A stretch of DNA of 64,000 nt from Methylobacterium sp. J-048 (lineage in GTDB: Bacteria > Pseudomonadota > Alphaproteobacteria > Rhizobiales > Beijerinckiaceae). Below the pieces are notes generated by a model, which had not been told where the DNA came from, ran no database searches, and saw only the letters and a list, made by a program, of their open reading frames with translations. The translations under genes were made by a program, and so were the position numbers. Where the stretch lies: assembly GCF_022829515.1 (NCBI RefSeq), contig NZ_JAKSYL010000120.1, positions 62,001 through 126,000 of the forward strand. Direction: 5' to 3'. Position 1 is the stretch's first letter, and each line of letters opens with the position of its first letter. This document shows, piece by piece, positions 49,809 to 59,209 of this stretch.

Positions 49809-50672
49809 TCAGGCCTCGGCGGCCAGGAAATCCGCCACCGCCTGCGAGAATTCCGGGGTGCGCAGGTAGCCGTAGGATTTGTGCCGGTTCTCGGTGCCGT
49901 CCTGCCGCCGGTAGGCATTGATCACCGGCACGTCCCGGATCCGCACCCCGGCGGCGTTCGGCGGATAGATCGCGGCGAGGTCGTCGCCCACCGTGGCGAT
50001 GTCCTGGCGGTCCATCAGGTTGGTCCAGGCCGTGACCGCTTCCGGCACGCACAGGTCGCCGTGCTCGGCGGCGAGCTTCAGCTTCAGCTCGGCGAGCCCC
50101 AGCGGGGAGCCGAGGGTGACCAGGGTGCAGCGGGGCAGGGGCGTCCCGTCCCGCTCGGCGGCCCGGAGCACGTCGTAGGCGATCAGGCCGCCCATCGAAT
50201 GCGCGGCGATCAGCACGGCGCGATCGGCCGCCTCGGCCAGGGCCTCGCGCAGGCGTGCCCGGGCGGCGTCCCGGAACGCCGCGTCCTCGTAATAGCCCCA
50301 GAGGTCGTCGAGGCGGTATTCCAGGATCAGGCCGTCGACCGGGGTGAGCCCGGTGGCCTCCTCGAGATGCGAGAGGCCGCGATAGATCCGGTCGGTCAGC
50401 GTCGGCTCGGCCTGCTCGGGATCGTCCGCCGGGGACGGGAACGGGCCGGTGCCGGGATCGGGGCTGTAGGGCTCGCGGTTGAGCCCGCCGGTCAAGGGCT
50501 CCGGGTAGCGCAGGTCCGCCCAGTAGACGAAGCTGAACGGCACCTCGGGCGCCGGGCCCCCACGATTGCGGGCGAGGCCCTCGAGGATCGCCGCCCGCCA
50601 CCAGGCGGCCTTCTCATCCCGGGGCGGCTTGTTGGCGAGCCCGTGGATGCCGATGAGTGTCGTCCGACCCAG
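49809..50672 (-). CDS. Alpha/beta hydrolase, start unresolved, about 287 aa
   Basis: The frame carries LIGIHGLANKPPRDEKAAWW at its start and the nucleophile elbow VLIAAHSMGGLIAYDVLRAA (G-x-S-x-G type), with catalytic Ser in H-S-M-G-G. The end has RRQDGTENRHKSYGYLRTPE with the likely catalytic His. No ATG, GTG or TTG lies in frame before the first conserved segment. The only plausible start is CTG at 50672 with GGGAGG about 8-13 bases upstream; the next in-frame stop is at 50756. A GTG at 50543 would cut off the conserved IHG strand. It follows prs on the same strand. Confidence 0.65.
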   Translation of the reverse strand: MGRTTLIGIHGLANKPPRDEKAAWWRAAILEGLARNRGGPAPEVPFSFVYWADLRYPEPLTGGLNREPYSPDPGTGPFPSPADDPEQAEPTLTDRIYRGLSHLEEATGLTPVDGLILEYRLDDLWGYYEDAAFRDAARARLREALAEAADRAVLIAAHSMGGLIAYDVLRAAERDGTPLPRCTLVTLGSPLGLAELKLKLAAEHGDLCVPEAVTAWTNLMDRQDIATVGDDLAAIYPPNAAGVRIRDVPVINAYRRQDGTENRHKSYGYLRTPEFSQAVADFLAAEA

Positions 50673-50767
50673 TGTCCGCCCCTCCCGGATCGGCGATGCG
50701 TCCGCGCGGGCGAGATAGCGCCGGATGTCGCCGCCGGCACTGCGGCGAATTCTTCACTGCGGCGGGA

Positions 50768-51712
<945 letters not shown>

Positions 51713-51886
51713 GACGTCCGCCCACTCGCGGCCGAGCTTCGCGCCGCGCTCCGAATACCGGTCCCCCGACGGGCCGGATGGATCTGATGACGGGCGAGGC
51801 TCTTAGCAGCGGGCCGAAGGTGTCACAATGCCTTCACGCGCGCACCGCACAGGCGCGCGCCCGGAACGGCCGGCCGCGCAGGGGGC

Positions 51887-52123
51887 TCAGAGGGCCGGCG
51901 GCTCCAGCAGCCGGTGCAGGTGGACCACGAAATAGCGGGTCTGCGCGCTGTCGACGGTGGCCTGCGCCTTGGCCCGCCAGGCGGCCTGCGCGGAGGCGTA
52001 GTCCGGGAAGATGCCGACGATGTCGAGGCCCTTGATGTCCCGGAACCGGACGCCGTCGAGGTCCTGCAACTCACCACCGAAGACCAGGTGCAGCTTCTGG
52101 TCGCTATCGATCGCCGTCGCCAT
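51887..52123 (-). CDS. DUF4170 protein, 78 aa
   Basis: Short alphaproteobacterial protein: KLHLVFGGELQDLDGVRFRD, then IKGLDIVGIFPDYASAQAAW and TRYFVVHLHRLLEP. The pattern is highly conserved in the class; the function is unknown. Upstream of prs in the same orientation; the 174-bp gap leaves co-transcription open. Confidence 0.88.
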   Translation of the reverse strand: MATAIDSDQKLHLVFGGELQDLDGVRFRDIKGLDIVGIFPDYASAQAAWRAKAQATVDSAQTRYFVVHLHRLLEPPAL

Positions 52124-52335
52124 GACCTCTCCTCACGATGTCCCGCCCGCGGCGCTCGCAGATGGCGGCCGCCCGGTCAAGCCCGAATGTCCGTCCCGGC
52201 CCGTGGGAACAACCGGGAGCAGGGCAGCCCCCGGCACGGTTCCACCACCGGTTCCCCGGCTCCCTCTGCAACCCCGGCCGGGCGCGGCGACGCGGCGGGT
52301 ACGAAACCACCCGGCGCCCATGCTAGGGGCGGGTC

Positions 52336-52740
52336 ATGACACGCATGCTACTTCGCGTCGCCGCTCTCGCGCTCGGGCTTTGCGCCCTGCCGGCGCTGGG
52401 ACAGCCGGCGGCCAAGGCCCCGGCCCGCCCCGGCCCCGACAAGGCCGCCGGCCCGGACCGGAAGGCCCCCGGACAGGTGATCGGCTGCCCGTCCCTGGCC
52501 AATTACCGGATGCTGCTGCACGACGGCGGCGCCGCGGCGGCCGCCGTGCTGGCCGATCCCAAGGCGGACCATCTCGGCTGCACCCTGGTGACCCGCAGCG
52601 AGATCACCGGCCTGGTTGACCGGGTGACGCTGGGCGACCGGAGCTACGAATGCGCCGGCCTGCCGACGACCACGGCCTGCCACTGGATGGAGGCGGGGGC
52701 CGCCGCGCGGCCCGCCCCGGCGGGCGCCGCCAAGCGCTGA
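52336..52740 (+). CDS. Exported hypothetical protein, 134 aa
   Basis: Signal peptide LLRVAALALGLCALPALGQP, then a Pro/Ala-rich linker and a small domain with four Cys: VIGCPSLANYRMLLHDGGAA, DHLGCTLVTRSEITGLVDRV, SYECAGLPTTTACHWMEAG. Likely periplasmic with two disulfides. Family not named with certainty. Confidence 0.7.
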   Translation: MTRMLLRVAALALGLCALPALGQPAAKAPARPGPDKAAGPDRKAPGQVIGCPSLANYRMLLHDGGAAAAAVLADPKADHLGCTLVTRSEITGLVDRVTLGDRSYECAGLPTTTACHWMEAGAAARPAPAGAAKR

Positions 52741-52908
52741 GGACCGCGCAGCGTCCAAAGGGGCTGAATTCAACCCGCTTGGCCGCTTGAAGGGCTGTTT
52801 TGGGGGATAGCTGCCGGTCTGCTTCCGGATGCTGAATGCATCGAATCGGATATAGCCGCGGGGACCGCTCACTATTCATTGCAGCCCGTGTGGGTCATGG
52901 GACCAGGA

Positions 52909-53574
52909 TCATACCCAGTTCGCCGGTTTGTGGAGCAGCGTTCCGTCAGCCAGCGTCAGAGGGTTTGGGAATTGCGCGGCCGTCAGATGCCCAGTGCTCA
53001 GACGGCGCACGAAGCTCGACGCCGCGGCAAGATCAGGATTGGGCACCGCTACGGGCGACAGTAGCCCCACCACCTTGCCCAGTTCCTGTGTGGCGATGCG
53101 GATCGGCTCAATCAGGTCGCTGTCCGCCGACAGCACCGCCGCGACGTCGAAATTGTCCCGGAAGGCGTCGAGTAGCAGATGGCTCGCAAGGTTGACGTCG
53201 CTACCTTTCTCCTCGGTTTTATGGACCTTCACTACGGCCGGCCAGGGTTGCGGCAGTTGCGCCGCCAGTTGCGGTCGGAATTGTGGGGGATGCACCAGCC
53301 CCGCAAATTTCTTGGTGGCCAGGAACGTGCCCTGGTGGATCACCACCTCCGGCACCGTGTTCAAAGCGTTGAAATACACCTACTGCCGGCTCGGCGCAGT
53401 CGGATCGACACGCGCGGAGACACGGGCCGTATAATAACGGACCTGAAGGACCTGATTTTCGGGACGTAAAGCCTGTTCAGCCAGAATTTTGGGGTTGACC
53501 CATTTCAGGTCAGGCCGCTTTTGCAGCATCCGGAAATATAGATTGAAGCCATCGATATAGACAATCGTCCGCAT
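52909..53574 (-). pseudogene. NYN-domain (LabA/DUF88-like) nuclease gene with an in-frame amber codon
   Basis: The first half, MRTIVYIDGFNLYFRMLQKR, then VRYYTARVSARVDPTAPSRQ, ends at a TAG at 53380-53382. Reading through it, the same frame continues YFNALNTVPEVVIHQGTFLA, KVHKTEEKGSDVNLASHLLL and VAAVLSADSDLIEPIRIATQ to 52909. Together they form one complete NYN/PIN-fold ribonuclease of 221 codons with all acidic residues (D in IDGFN, KGSD, ADSD). In relatives the position after RQ is usually another Gln, so one CAG-to-TAG change explains the stop. Either a recent pseudogene or amber readthrough. Confidence 0.75.
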
Positions 53575-53895
53575 CGAAACCGTATAGCAGAAAAAGCGAA
53601 AGCCGCCTCGAGTTTCCCCTTGGCGGCCTTCGAGCCGACAGCACGCTGCCAGCGGGTATGGGATTATGATAGGGCCAATGGCCCTCCGTTACAAGCTGCA
53701 GCCGGCGGCGCATGTCACCAAAACGAGTGGTTAGGTGGCACCTGCCGGCTGCCGCTTTCTACCCCGAGTGAGGTTGCTGGACGCTTGACGAACGGCCGCT
53801 TTGGCGAAACGCCCAGGGCGATCCCGGCAGCTAAGTTGGCTCGGAACCAGCCACGCAAATGGTCAAGGTGATGGCGGTCAGACCCGACGACGGCC
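53575..53895. other. Intergenic, nothing recognised
   Basis: Upstream of the NYN gene. The open frames here have no ribosome-binding site and a shadow-like composition. The likely NYN promoter lies within the first 80 bp. Confidence 0.4.
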
Positions 53896-54132
53896 TCAGC
53901 GCAGATGGCCGCTGGCGCGCAGGTCGCGCTCCACAGCCTCGTGGACGGCCTGCAGCGGGTTGTCGTTGAGCGCGGCCGGCGGAAGCAGCGGCGTCATCGG
54001 GCCGGGTCGCGGATCGTGGTCGAGCCGGACCACCGGCTCCGCGGGGGCGGGGCGCGACGGCCAGCGGGCGGCGAGCCGGCGCAGGGCCGCCTGCGCGCCG
54101 GGCGGGAGGAGGGGGAGGACCTTGTCGATCAT
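53896..54132 (-). CDS. Hypothetical protein, 78 aa, possibly the frameshifted end of the upstream gene
   Basis: From ATG 54132: MIDKVLPLLPPGAQAALRRL, then AARWPSRPAPAEPVVRLDHD, ending helical. Protein-like composition, and the same frame remains sensible about 40 codons upstream of the ATG. That overlaps the Arg-rich end of the membrane-protein frame at 54129-54710. The two may be one gene with a frameshift near 54250-54280. No ribosome-binding site stands out. Confidence 0.4.
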   Translation of the reverse strand: MIDKVLPLLPPGAQAALRRLAARWPSRPAPAEPVVRLDHDPRPGPMTPLLPPAALNDNPLQAVHEAVERDLRASGHLR

Positions 54133-54710
54133 GGCTTGCGAGGCGGGGCGGACCGACGCGGCAGCACCCGGCGCGTCGATCGGGTCCTGGGGAAACGGGC
54201 CGGGCGCTCCGCCGTTCCGCTCCGGCGCCGGGCATGACGGCCCCGGCCGACCGGCCGGCGCCGTAATCGGCGGCCTCGCCCGAGGCGCGCCAGGTCGGGC
54301 AGGAACTCCGAATCGGTCAGCGCGGCCGCCAGCACCGCCAGCAGCCCAAGATGCAGGCCAGCCGCCGCGATCGGAACGCCCTGGACCGACCACAGCCCGA
54401 TCGCGCCCGCCGCGATGAGCGGCGGCCCGGCGACGTAGATCGGCGTGCGCCACGGGCCGGCGGGCCGGGCGAGGCGCCAGAAGCAGCCGGCGAAGGCCGC
54501 CAGCGCGAACCCGCCCTTCATCAGCGCCATGAAGCGGATCACCCGCACGAGATCGGGATCGACGGCCGCGCCGGGGGCCCGTGCCGCGGCGGCACCGGCG
54601 CCCAGGACGGACGCGGCCGTCAGCAGGGCGAGCAGGCCCCGTGCCGGGCGCGATCGCCCGGGAACGCGGTCGGTGGCGGCCGGCAGGCCGAGATGTGCCA
54701 GACCCTGCAT
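54129..54710 (-). CDS. Hypothetical membrane protein, 193 aa
   Basis: Hydrophobic segments: GLLALLTAASVLGAGAAAA, VIRFMALMKGGFALAAFAGC, PIYVAGPPLIAAGAIGLWSV and AAAGLHLGLLAVLAAALTDS, so about four membrane helices. After residue 150 the composition becomes Arg/Pro-rich and shadow-like, suggesting that the true C-terminus is in the other frame (53896). GGAGG lies just upstream of the ATG at 54710. Family not recognised. Confidence 0.5.
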   Translation of the reverse strand: MQGLAHLGLPAATDRVPGRSRPARGLLALLTAASVLGAGAAAARAPGAAVDPDLVRVIRFMALMKGGFALAAFAGCFWRLARPAGPWRTPIYVAGPPLIAAGAIGLWSVQGVPIAAAGLHLGLLAVLAAALTDSEFLPDLARLGRGRRLRRRPVGRGRHARRRSGTAERPARFPRTRSTRRVLPRRSAPPRKP

Positions 54711-54790
54711 AGGCCTCCTCCCAGGCGGACGACCGGGTGGGCGCTCCGGCCCCGTGAGGGGTCCGGGCGAGTCCGCCCCGGGTGCTTCGC

Positions 54791-55771
54791 TTAGAAGTCG
54801 TATAACCGCTTGGGATTCTCGACAAGGATCCTGTCACGGGCGGCGCGCTCGGGCACCCAGGCGGCGAGCAGGTCGAGCAGGCGGCCGTCGTCGATGTCCT
54901 GCGCGGGGGCGAGATCCGTCGGCTTGCGGCCCGGCTTCGGCGTGCTGTCCGGGTGCGGCCAGTCGCTGCCCCAGACCAGCCGCTCCGGGTTCGCCGCCAC
55001 CAGGGCCCGGGCCAGCGGCGTCACGTCGGCATAGTCCGGCGCCTTGTCGGAGGCCCGGTAGGCGCCCGACAGCTTCACCCAGGCCTGTCCGCCGCGCACG
55101 AGGTCGAGCACGTCGCCGAAACCCGGCTGGTCGGGCCCGAGGGCCGCCTGCGCCCCGGCGAAGTGATCGAACACCACCGGCACCGGCAGGGCGGCCAGCT
55201 GCGGCTTCAGCGGGCCGATGACCGACAGGCGGGCATAGACCTGGAGGTGCCAGGGCCGCGACCCGATCTGCTGGACCGCGCTCTCCAGGGCCTTGGCCGA
55301 GGCCGCCGGATCGAACACGCCGGCCTGCTCCAGGTTGACCCGGATGCCGCGGATGCCGGCCTGGGCCAGCGCGTCGAGCTCGGCCGGGCCGGTCCCGGGG
55401 CCGATCACCGCGACGCCGCGGGCGCGCTGGGGCCCGAGCAGGCGCATTCCGTCGAGGGTGGCCGCGTTGTCGGTGCCGTAGACGCTGGGCGTCACGATCA
55501 CCACGCGGTCGAGCTTGAGCGTGTGCTGGAGCGCGAGCAGGCTCTCGGGCGGATCCACCGGCGGGGTGTAGCCGCGCCCCACCCAGAACGGGAACCGGGC
55601 CGGATCGGGGATGACGTGGACGTGACAGTCGCACGCCCCCGGCGGGACCTGGAACGAGACCGGACTCTTGACGGTCGGTGCGGCGGCCTCGCCCGCGGCC
55701 AGGGCCGCCGTGTCCGTGAGAGCGAGGCCGTTGGCGAGGGCCAGGGCGAGGGTTTGCCGGCGTGACAGCAT
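54791..55771 (-). CDS. Exported amidohydrolase, 2-pyrone-4,6-dicarboxylate-lactonase-like, 326 aa
   Basis: TIM-barrel amidohydrolase_2. Starts at ATG 55771 with the leader LSRRQTLALALANGLALTDT, which carries a twin-arginine pair. Metal and active-site motifs: GACDCHVHVIPDPARFPFWV, PVPVVFDHFAGAQAALGPDQ, AWVKLSGAYRASDKAPDYAD and LVWGSDWPHPDSTPKPGRKP. The last two segments are close to LigI-type PDC lactonases, enzymes of aromatic-acid breakdown. The export leader is unusual for LigI and suggests a different, periplasmic substrate. No other aromatic-pathway gene is adjacent. Confidence 0.82.
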   Translation of the reverse strand: MLSRRQTLALALANGLALTDTAALAAGEAAAPTVKSPVSFQVPPGACDCHVHVIPDPARFPFWVGRGYTPPVDPPESLLALQHTLKLDRVVIVTPSVYGTDNAATLDGMRLLGPQRARGVAVIGPGTGPAELDALAQAGIRGIRVNLEQAGVFDPAASAKALESAVQQIGSRPWHLQVYARLSVIGPLKPQLAALPVPVVFDHFAGAQAALGPDQPGFGDVLDLVRGGQAWVKLSGAYRASDKAPDYADVTPLARALVAANPERLVWGSDWPHPDSTPKPGRKPTDLAPAQDIDDGRLLDLLAAWVPERAARDRILVENPKRLYDF

Positions 55772-56517
55772 GGCGGGTCTCCTCCGGATCGGCGGGCGAA
55801 CTTCTGCGAGTGCCTCATCCGGATCGGACCACCTGCGCGCGACGCGCGCAAGCCGGACCAGTGTCAAAGAAGCCGCCGACAAACGGTACGGACAGGCGAT
55901 AGCGCGCGCCGGTACGGCCGCGGTGAAGTCCGTCGCCGCTGCGGACGGAACGGACGATCGCTCGGCGGAGGGGCTTTGAGGAGGGGCTTGGCGGAAGCGG
56001 ATGTCCGCCTAAGCGAGTGGATTAACATTTTCACCGCAATACCTTAGCTAACTCGCTTTACTATCTACCCACATTTCGGCCCATGACGAGGAAGTGGCTG
56101 CCAACGGACGGTAGAGGATGGTATCGGACGATGCTTGATCGCTGTGCTAAACTCACGATGATGCCGGACTTTCGGCTACCTTGCCGCGCGACCACTGAAT
56201 GAAGATCTGCGTCGCCCATCACCGCGGCCCCAGCTCTTGCGCGCTCGCGCACCACTTGGCGCTGTTCTGATTGCCACCACAAGATCGCCGAGAGCGCGCG
56301 CGGCAGATCCTGCGGCGGCGTCTTCGCCTTTGACCGGCAAACCTCAAACATCGGCTCCATACCGACCCATTACGCGTCGCTCAGCATCATCCCTCTTCAA
56401 ATTGGAAGAACAAAGTGCACATAACGCCAGATGATTCATACGACGACAGAACCTAGAATGACGCTTGACGACTGAGGCGGTGGGCTAATCACCAGCCATA
56501 CGAAGGCGCATGTCCAA
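55772..56517. other. Left boundary zone of the AT-richer island
   Basis: GC content falls from about 55980 onwards. No convincing gene. A minus-strand frame at 56061-56360 (99 codons) has partly protein-like composition but no ribosome-binding site or family and may be a gene remnant. No direct repeat that would mark an insertion boundary was found. Confidence 0.4.
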
Positions 56518-57558
56518 ATGTCCCCAAAAAAACGCCATAGTAAATTGGAAAGAAAATCAACAGAAACTCGAAATCAAGCGGTATTCGAATTTGATCAAGC
56601 GCTAGCGTTAGGAATGTCGGCAATTGAGGCCAGCAGTAAAATTAAAGCACCATTATCTTCTATATACCGTTGGAGGAGTCAACTAGACAGATCGAAAATT
56701 CAAGGCGCCAAAGATAGCGTGCGCCGAAAAATTAATTTATCTATTTCGGTTCTTTCTAATACCGAATCTCACAATCAATTCGAACAGCTCGAAGCAGCCT
56801 TCACTATACTGATTTGGCACAGATGGCCAACCGTGCAGCAGAATTTCGATTATGCAATGATGGTATGCGTTGTTACATACTTTATTTTAGTTTATAGGGT
56901 TAATAAAATAAGCGAGCTCCCAGATGAATGCTCTCAATTTGTCCTAAAACATCTCAGGCTCGATATTTTAAGTAAGATCTGTAGCGTTTCAGCATTCGAA
57001 TTGCCGATTTTTGAGCTTCATAATAACGCTGAGCATCCGTACAATGACATGGACTTAGCCGCTGACATTGCCTGGTTTTTCCTTTCTTACCAACCAAATG
57101 AAAATAACCCGAGACTGAATGCCAGCCTAAGCAAAGCTCATTTTGCCTCACAGAATGGGATATTTAGGTATAATTCACGCAATGCACCTTCCAGTTTCAG
57201 AAAAAAATGGCACGCGTACGGCGCGGCTTCACCTTTTTATTATGTAGAGAGATACCATCAAGGCGTTGAATTCTTTATCGACCCTTCGAGTCCAGTTTTT
57301 CACGAAGAAATCGACGAGTTGCTGAGCGATCCGTTGAGACTTCGGATACATCTAGGCAAGTGCCTTAGCGTAGTTGAGCTTCTGCGCGTCAAGCTTGACC
57401 CTCGTGCACTCTCAGCGATCCCGTTCCCGAATTTTCCGCCCGGCCTTGAACCGGTGCCAGTATCCCCCCCTCCACTCCCTATTGAGACAAACGGCATTTT
57501 GAAGGGCTACACGAAGCTACAAAACTCTTTTAAGGACAGCGAGTTAGAAGATATCTGA
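56518..57558 (+). CDS. Unknown AT-rich gene with N-terminal HTH-like region, 346 aa
   Basis: N-terminus basic (SPKKRHSKLERKSTETRNQA), then a likely helix-turn-helix (ALALGMSAIEASSKIKAPLS, SIYRWRSQL) like those of transposase or adaptor proteins. The rest is helical and aromatic (FTILIWHRWPTVQQNFDYAM, VCVVTYFILVYRVNKISE), with a Pro-rich end (PPGLEPVPVSPPPLPIETNG). Strong AT bias compared with flanking core genes indicates transfer. No catalytic motif recognised. Could be a regulator or mobile-element protein; not assignable. Confidence 0.7.
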   Translation: MSPKKRHSKLERKSTETRNQAVFEFDQALALGMSAIEASSKIKAPLSSIYRWRSQLDRSKIQGAKDSVRRKINLSISVLSNTESHNQFEQLEAAFTILIWHRWPTVQQNFDYAMMVCVVTYFILVYRVNKISELPDECSQFVLKHLRLDILSKICSVSAFELPIFELHNNAEHPYNDMDLAADIAWFFLSYQPNENNPRLNASLSKAHFASQNGIFRYNSRNAPSSFRKKWHAYGAASPFYYVERYHQGVEFFIDPSSPVFHEEIDELLSDPLRLRIHLGKCLSVVELLRVKLDPRALSAIPFPNFPPGLEPVPVSPPPLPIETNGILKGYTKLQNSFKDSELEDI

Positions 57559-57582
57559 GAAGTAACCTCCCCAGGCACCTGC

Positions 57583-57888
57583 GTGGCAGCACCTACCTTT
57601 CTCCTCGTACCGAGCCCCTCAGTCGCTCGGACAACAGGAGCACTAGATGTGACAGCACTTGCTAAAACTCGATCAGATCTGCTGCCGGATGGATTTCCTG
57701 CGACTGGCTTCTTGAGACTAGTGGACATACTGGCCCCCAGGGGCCCACTTCCAATCAGCAAGTCCACTTGGTGGGCCGGTGTAGCGGCAGGGCGGTTTCC
57801 GGTCCCGATCAAGCTCGGGCCGCGCACAACAGTTTGGCGCGTGGAAGATCTTCGCGCCCTAGTCGCATCTCAGCTCACGCGAAACTGA
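57583..57888 (+). CDS. AlpA-like helix-turn-helix protein, 101 aa
   Basis: The second half is a clear AlpA unit: FLRLVDILAPRGPLPISKST, WWAGVAAGRFPVPIKLGPRT and VWRVEDLRALVASQLTRN. The recognition helix S-K-S-T-W-W-A-G-V and the wing K-L-G-P-R-T are canonical. The first 40 residues are low-complexity, and the GTG start at 57583 is uncertain. AlpA proteins control integrase or excision in P4-like elements, so this marks the island as mobile although no integrase is present. Confidence 0.75.
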   Translation: MAAPTFLLVPSPSVARTTGALDVTALAKTRSDLLPDGFPATGFLRLVDILAPRGPLPISKSTWWAGVAAGRFPVPIKLGPRTTVWRVEDLRALVASQLTRN

Positions 57889-58071
57889 GTTCTCCGGTAA
57901 CGGCGCTGCAGAGCCGTCCTCTACCGCACGGCAATCAAGAATATCAGTAGCAACGACTATAGTTGTGGCCATAGCAGCTGCGGCAACCGTTTGCACCACT
58001 ACCAAGCTTATCACCGCGCAGGCAGACAAAATTCCTACTCTTTGGACGAAATTAGGATCGATTATATAAAG

Positions 58072-58926
58072 ATGGGTGAACCTATGAAAAAGTCAGCAAA
58101 GCAGCCACCCCTCCCCAAGAAGAATGAGGGATCGAAGCTAGGATCAAATCGGCCGCCCTTGTCTCGTGCCAAAAAGGCCCGGAAGCGATTCTTGGCTAGC
58201 GAGAAAAGCCATGAAACGAATAAAATCGACGTCGCTGAAGAAATCCTTGGTATCGCACTGCAATACACCAGCGACAATTCAGCCTATCAAACGTTCTGCC
58301 AACGAACGTTCTTCAAGAATTTGGCAAACAATCCGGGAAGGCGGCTGGACTTTAACGATATTGCAAATACGGTCAGTCAGTATGTTTGCAAGGCAACGAT
58401 CCGGAGAAGAAAAAGAGAGGCTTATAAGATCGGTCGGGTTGTCGACTCTTGCCTACTCGAAAAAATTGAACCCTGGGAGTTCAAAGACTTTATCGCTGGT
58501 CGCGGCAGTTTCACGAAAGCCTACAAGTACTCAGTAGCTAAGTACTCACGCTCTGCCGAAACAAACGAGGCCACAGCATCAAGCTCCGATATCGAGACCG
58601 AAAAGAACGACAACTCCCAAAATCAGGCTGAACCCTCGACCGATGACGATAGCCCGGATCGGGATAATATCGCTACTCAAAGTGCTCAAGACAAGAAACA
58701 AACGTCGAACCGTAAGAAGCCAAAGTGGCCAAAGTCCGAGCGATCCTTGAACTCTCAGGCTACAAACGACGGAGATTTTGCCGCCGTAATGGCTGTGGAG
58801 GTGGAGGAAGATGTGTGGGTCCGACTTAGGCGGAGAGCTTTCGATGGGGACTACGTCGACCTCTGCATCAAGGAGGTTTTACCCGGTCATGCCGTAAAGG
58901 TGACGAGAAGGCTAGCCGAAGACTAA
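58072..58926 (+). CDS. Unknown basic protein, 284 aa
   Basis: Basic N-terminus (KKSAKQPPLPKKNEGSKLGS), a helical core (VAEEILGIALQYTSDNSAYQ, TFCQRTFFKNLANNPGRRLD), an acidic, disordered middle (DIETEKNDNSQNQAEPSTDD), and a C-terminal beta-like part (VEVEEDVWVRLRRRAFDGDY). I start at ATG 58072; an upstream TTG (57991) is in frame. AT-rich coding as in the other island genes. The disordered linker between two structured parts looks like a DNA-handling protein; not recognised. Confidence 0.6.
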   Translation: MGEPMKKSAKQPPLPKKNEGSKLGSNRPPLSRAKKARKRFLASEKSHETNKIDVAEEILGIALQYTSDNSAYQTFCQRTFFKNLANNPGRRLDFNDIANTVSQYVCKATIRRRKREAYKIGRVVDSCLLEKIEPWEFKDFIAGRGSFTKAYKYSVAKYSRSAETNEATASSSDIETEKNDNSQNQAEPSTDDDSPDRDNIATQSAQDKKQTSNRKKPKWPKSERSLNSQATNDGDFAAVMAVEVEEDVWVRLRRRAFDGDYVDLCIKEVLPGHAVKVTRRLAED

Positions 58927-59031
58927 TCGGCCGGTCGGGAAAAATAGGCGTGGCGGCCCTGACCGCCACGTCCGCACGGCAAGACATGAAACATCTGATC
59001 ACTCCGAATCGATCCTTGGCGCTCAAGCGTG

Positions 59032-59053
59032 ATTGACGCTCGCGAGCGTCGAT
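59032..59053. promoter_or_regulatory. Palindrome upstream of the HUH-like gene
   Basis: ATTGACGC-TCGCGA-GCGTCGAT, with a perfect 16-bp core GACGCTCGCGAGCGTC (59035-59050). A related palindrome lies upstream of the truncated paralogue at 60309-60329. Shared half-site ATTGACGC suggests one DNA-binding protein acts at both. It could also be an origin/nick site. Confidence 0.5.
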
Positions 59054-59209
59054 CATGGCGAGCTGAACGCAGTAGCACGCGTTCTCAGATCACCAGATCA
59101 TCAGGCGGCCGGATACCGCGAACCTGTTCTCCAGAACAGTGCTGCGAACTTTTCCACGCGGTTGCGCCCAAACCTTTAAATACACATCACACCATCGATA
59201 GGCCTCATC

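Noticed and set aside
56061-56360. 99-codon minus-strand frame in the island boundary zone
   Set aside because: No ribosome-binding site or family. Kept only as a possible remnant in the intergenic note.
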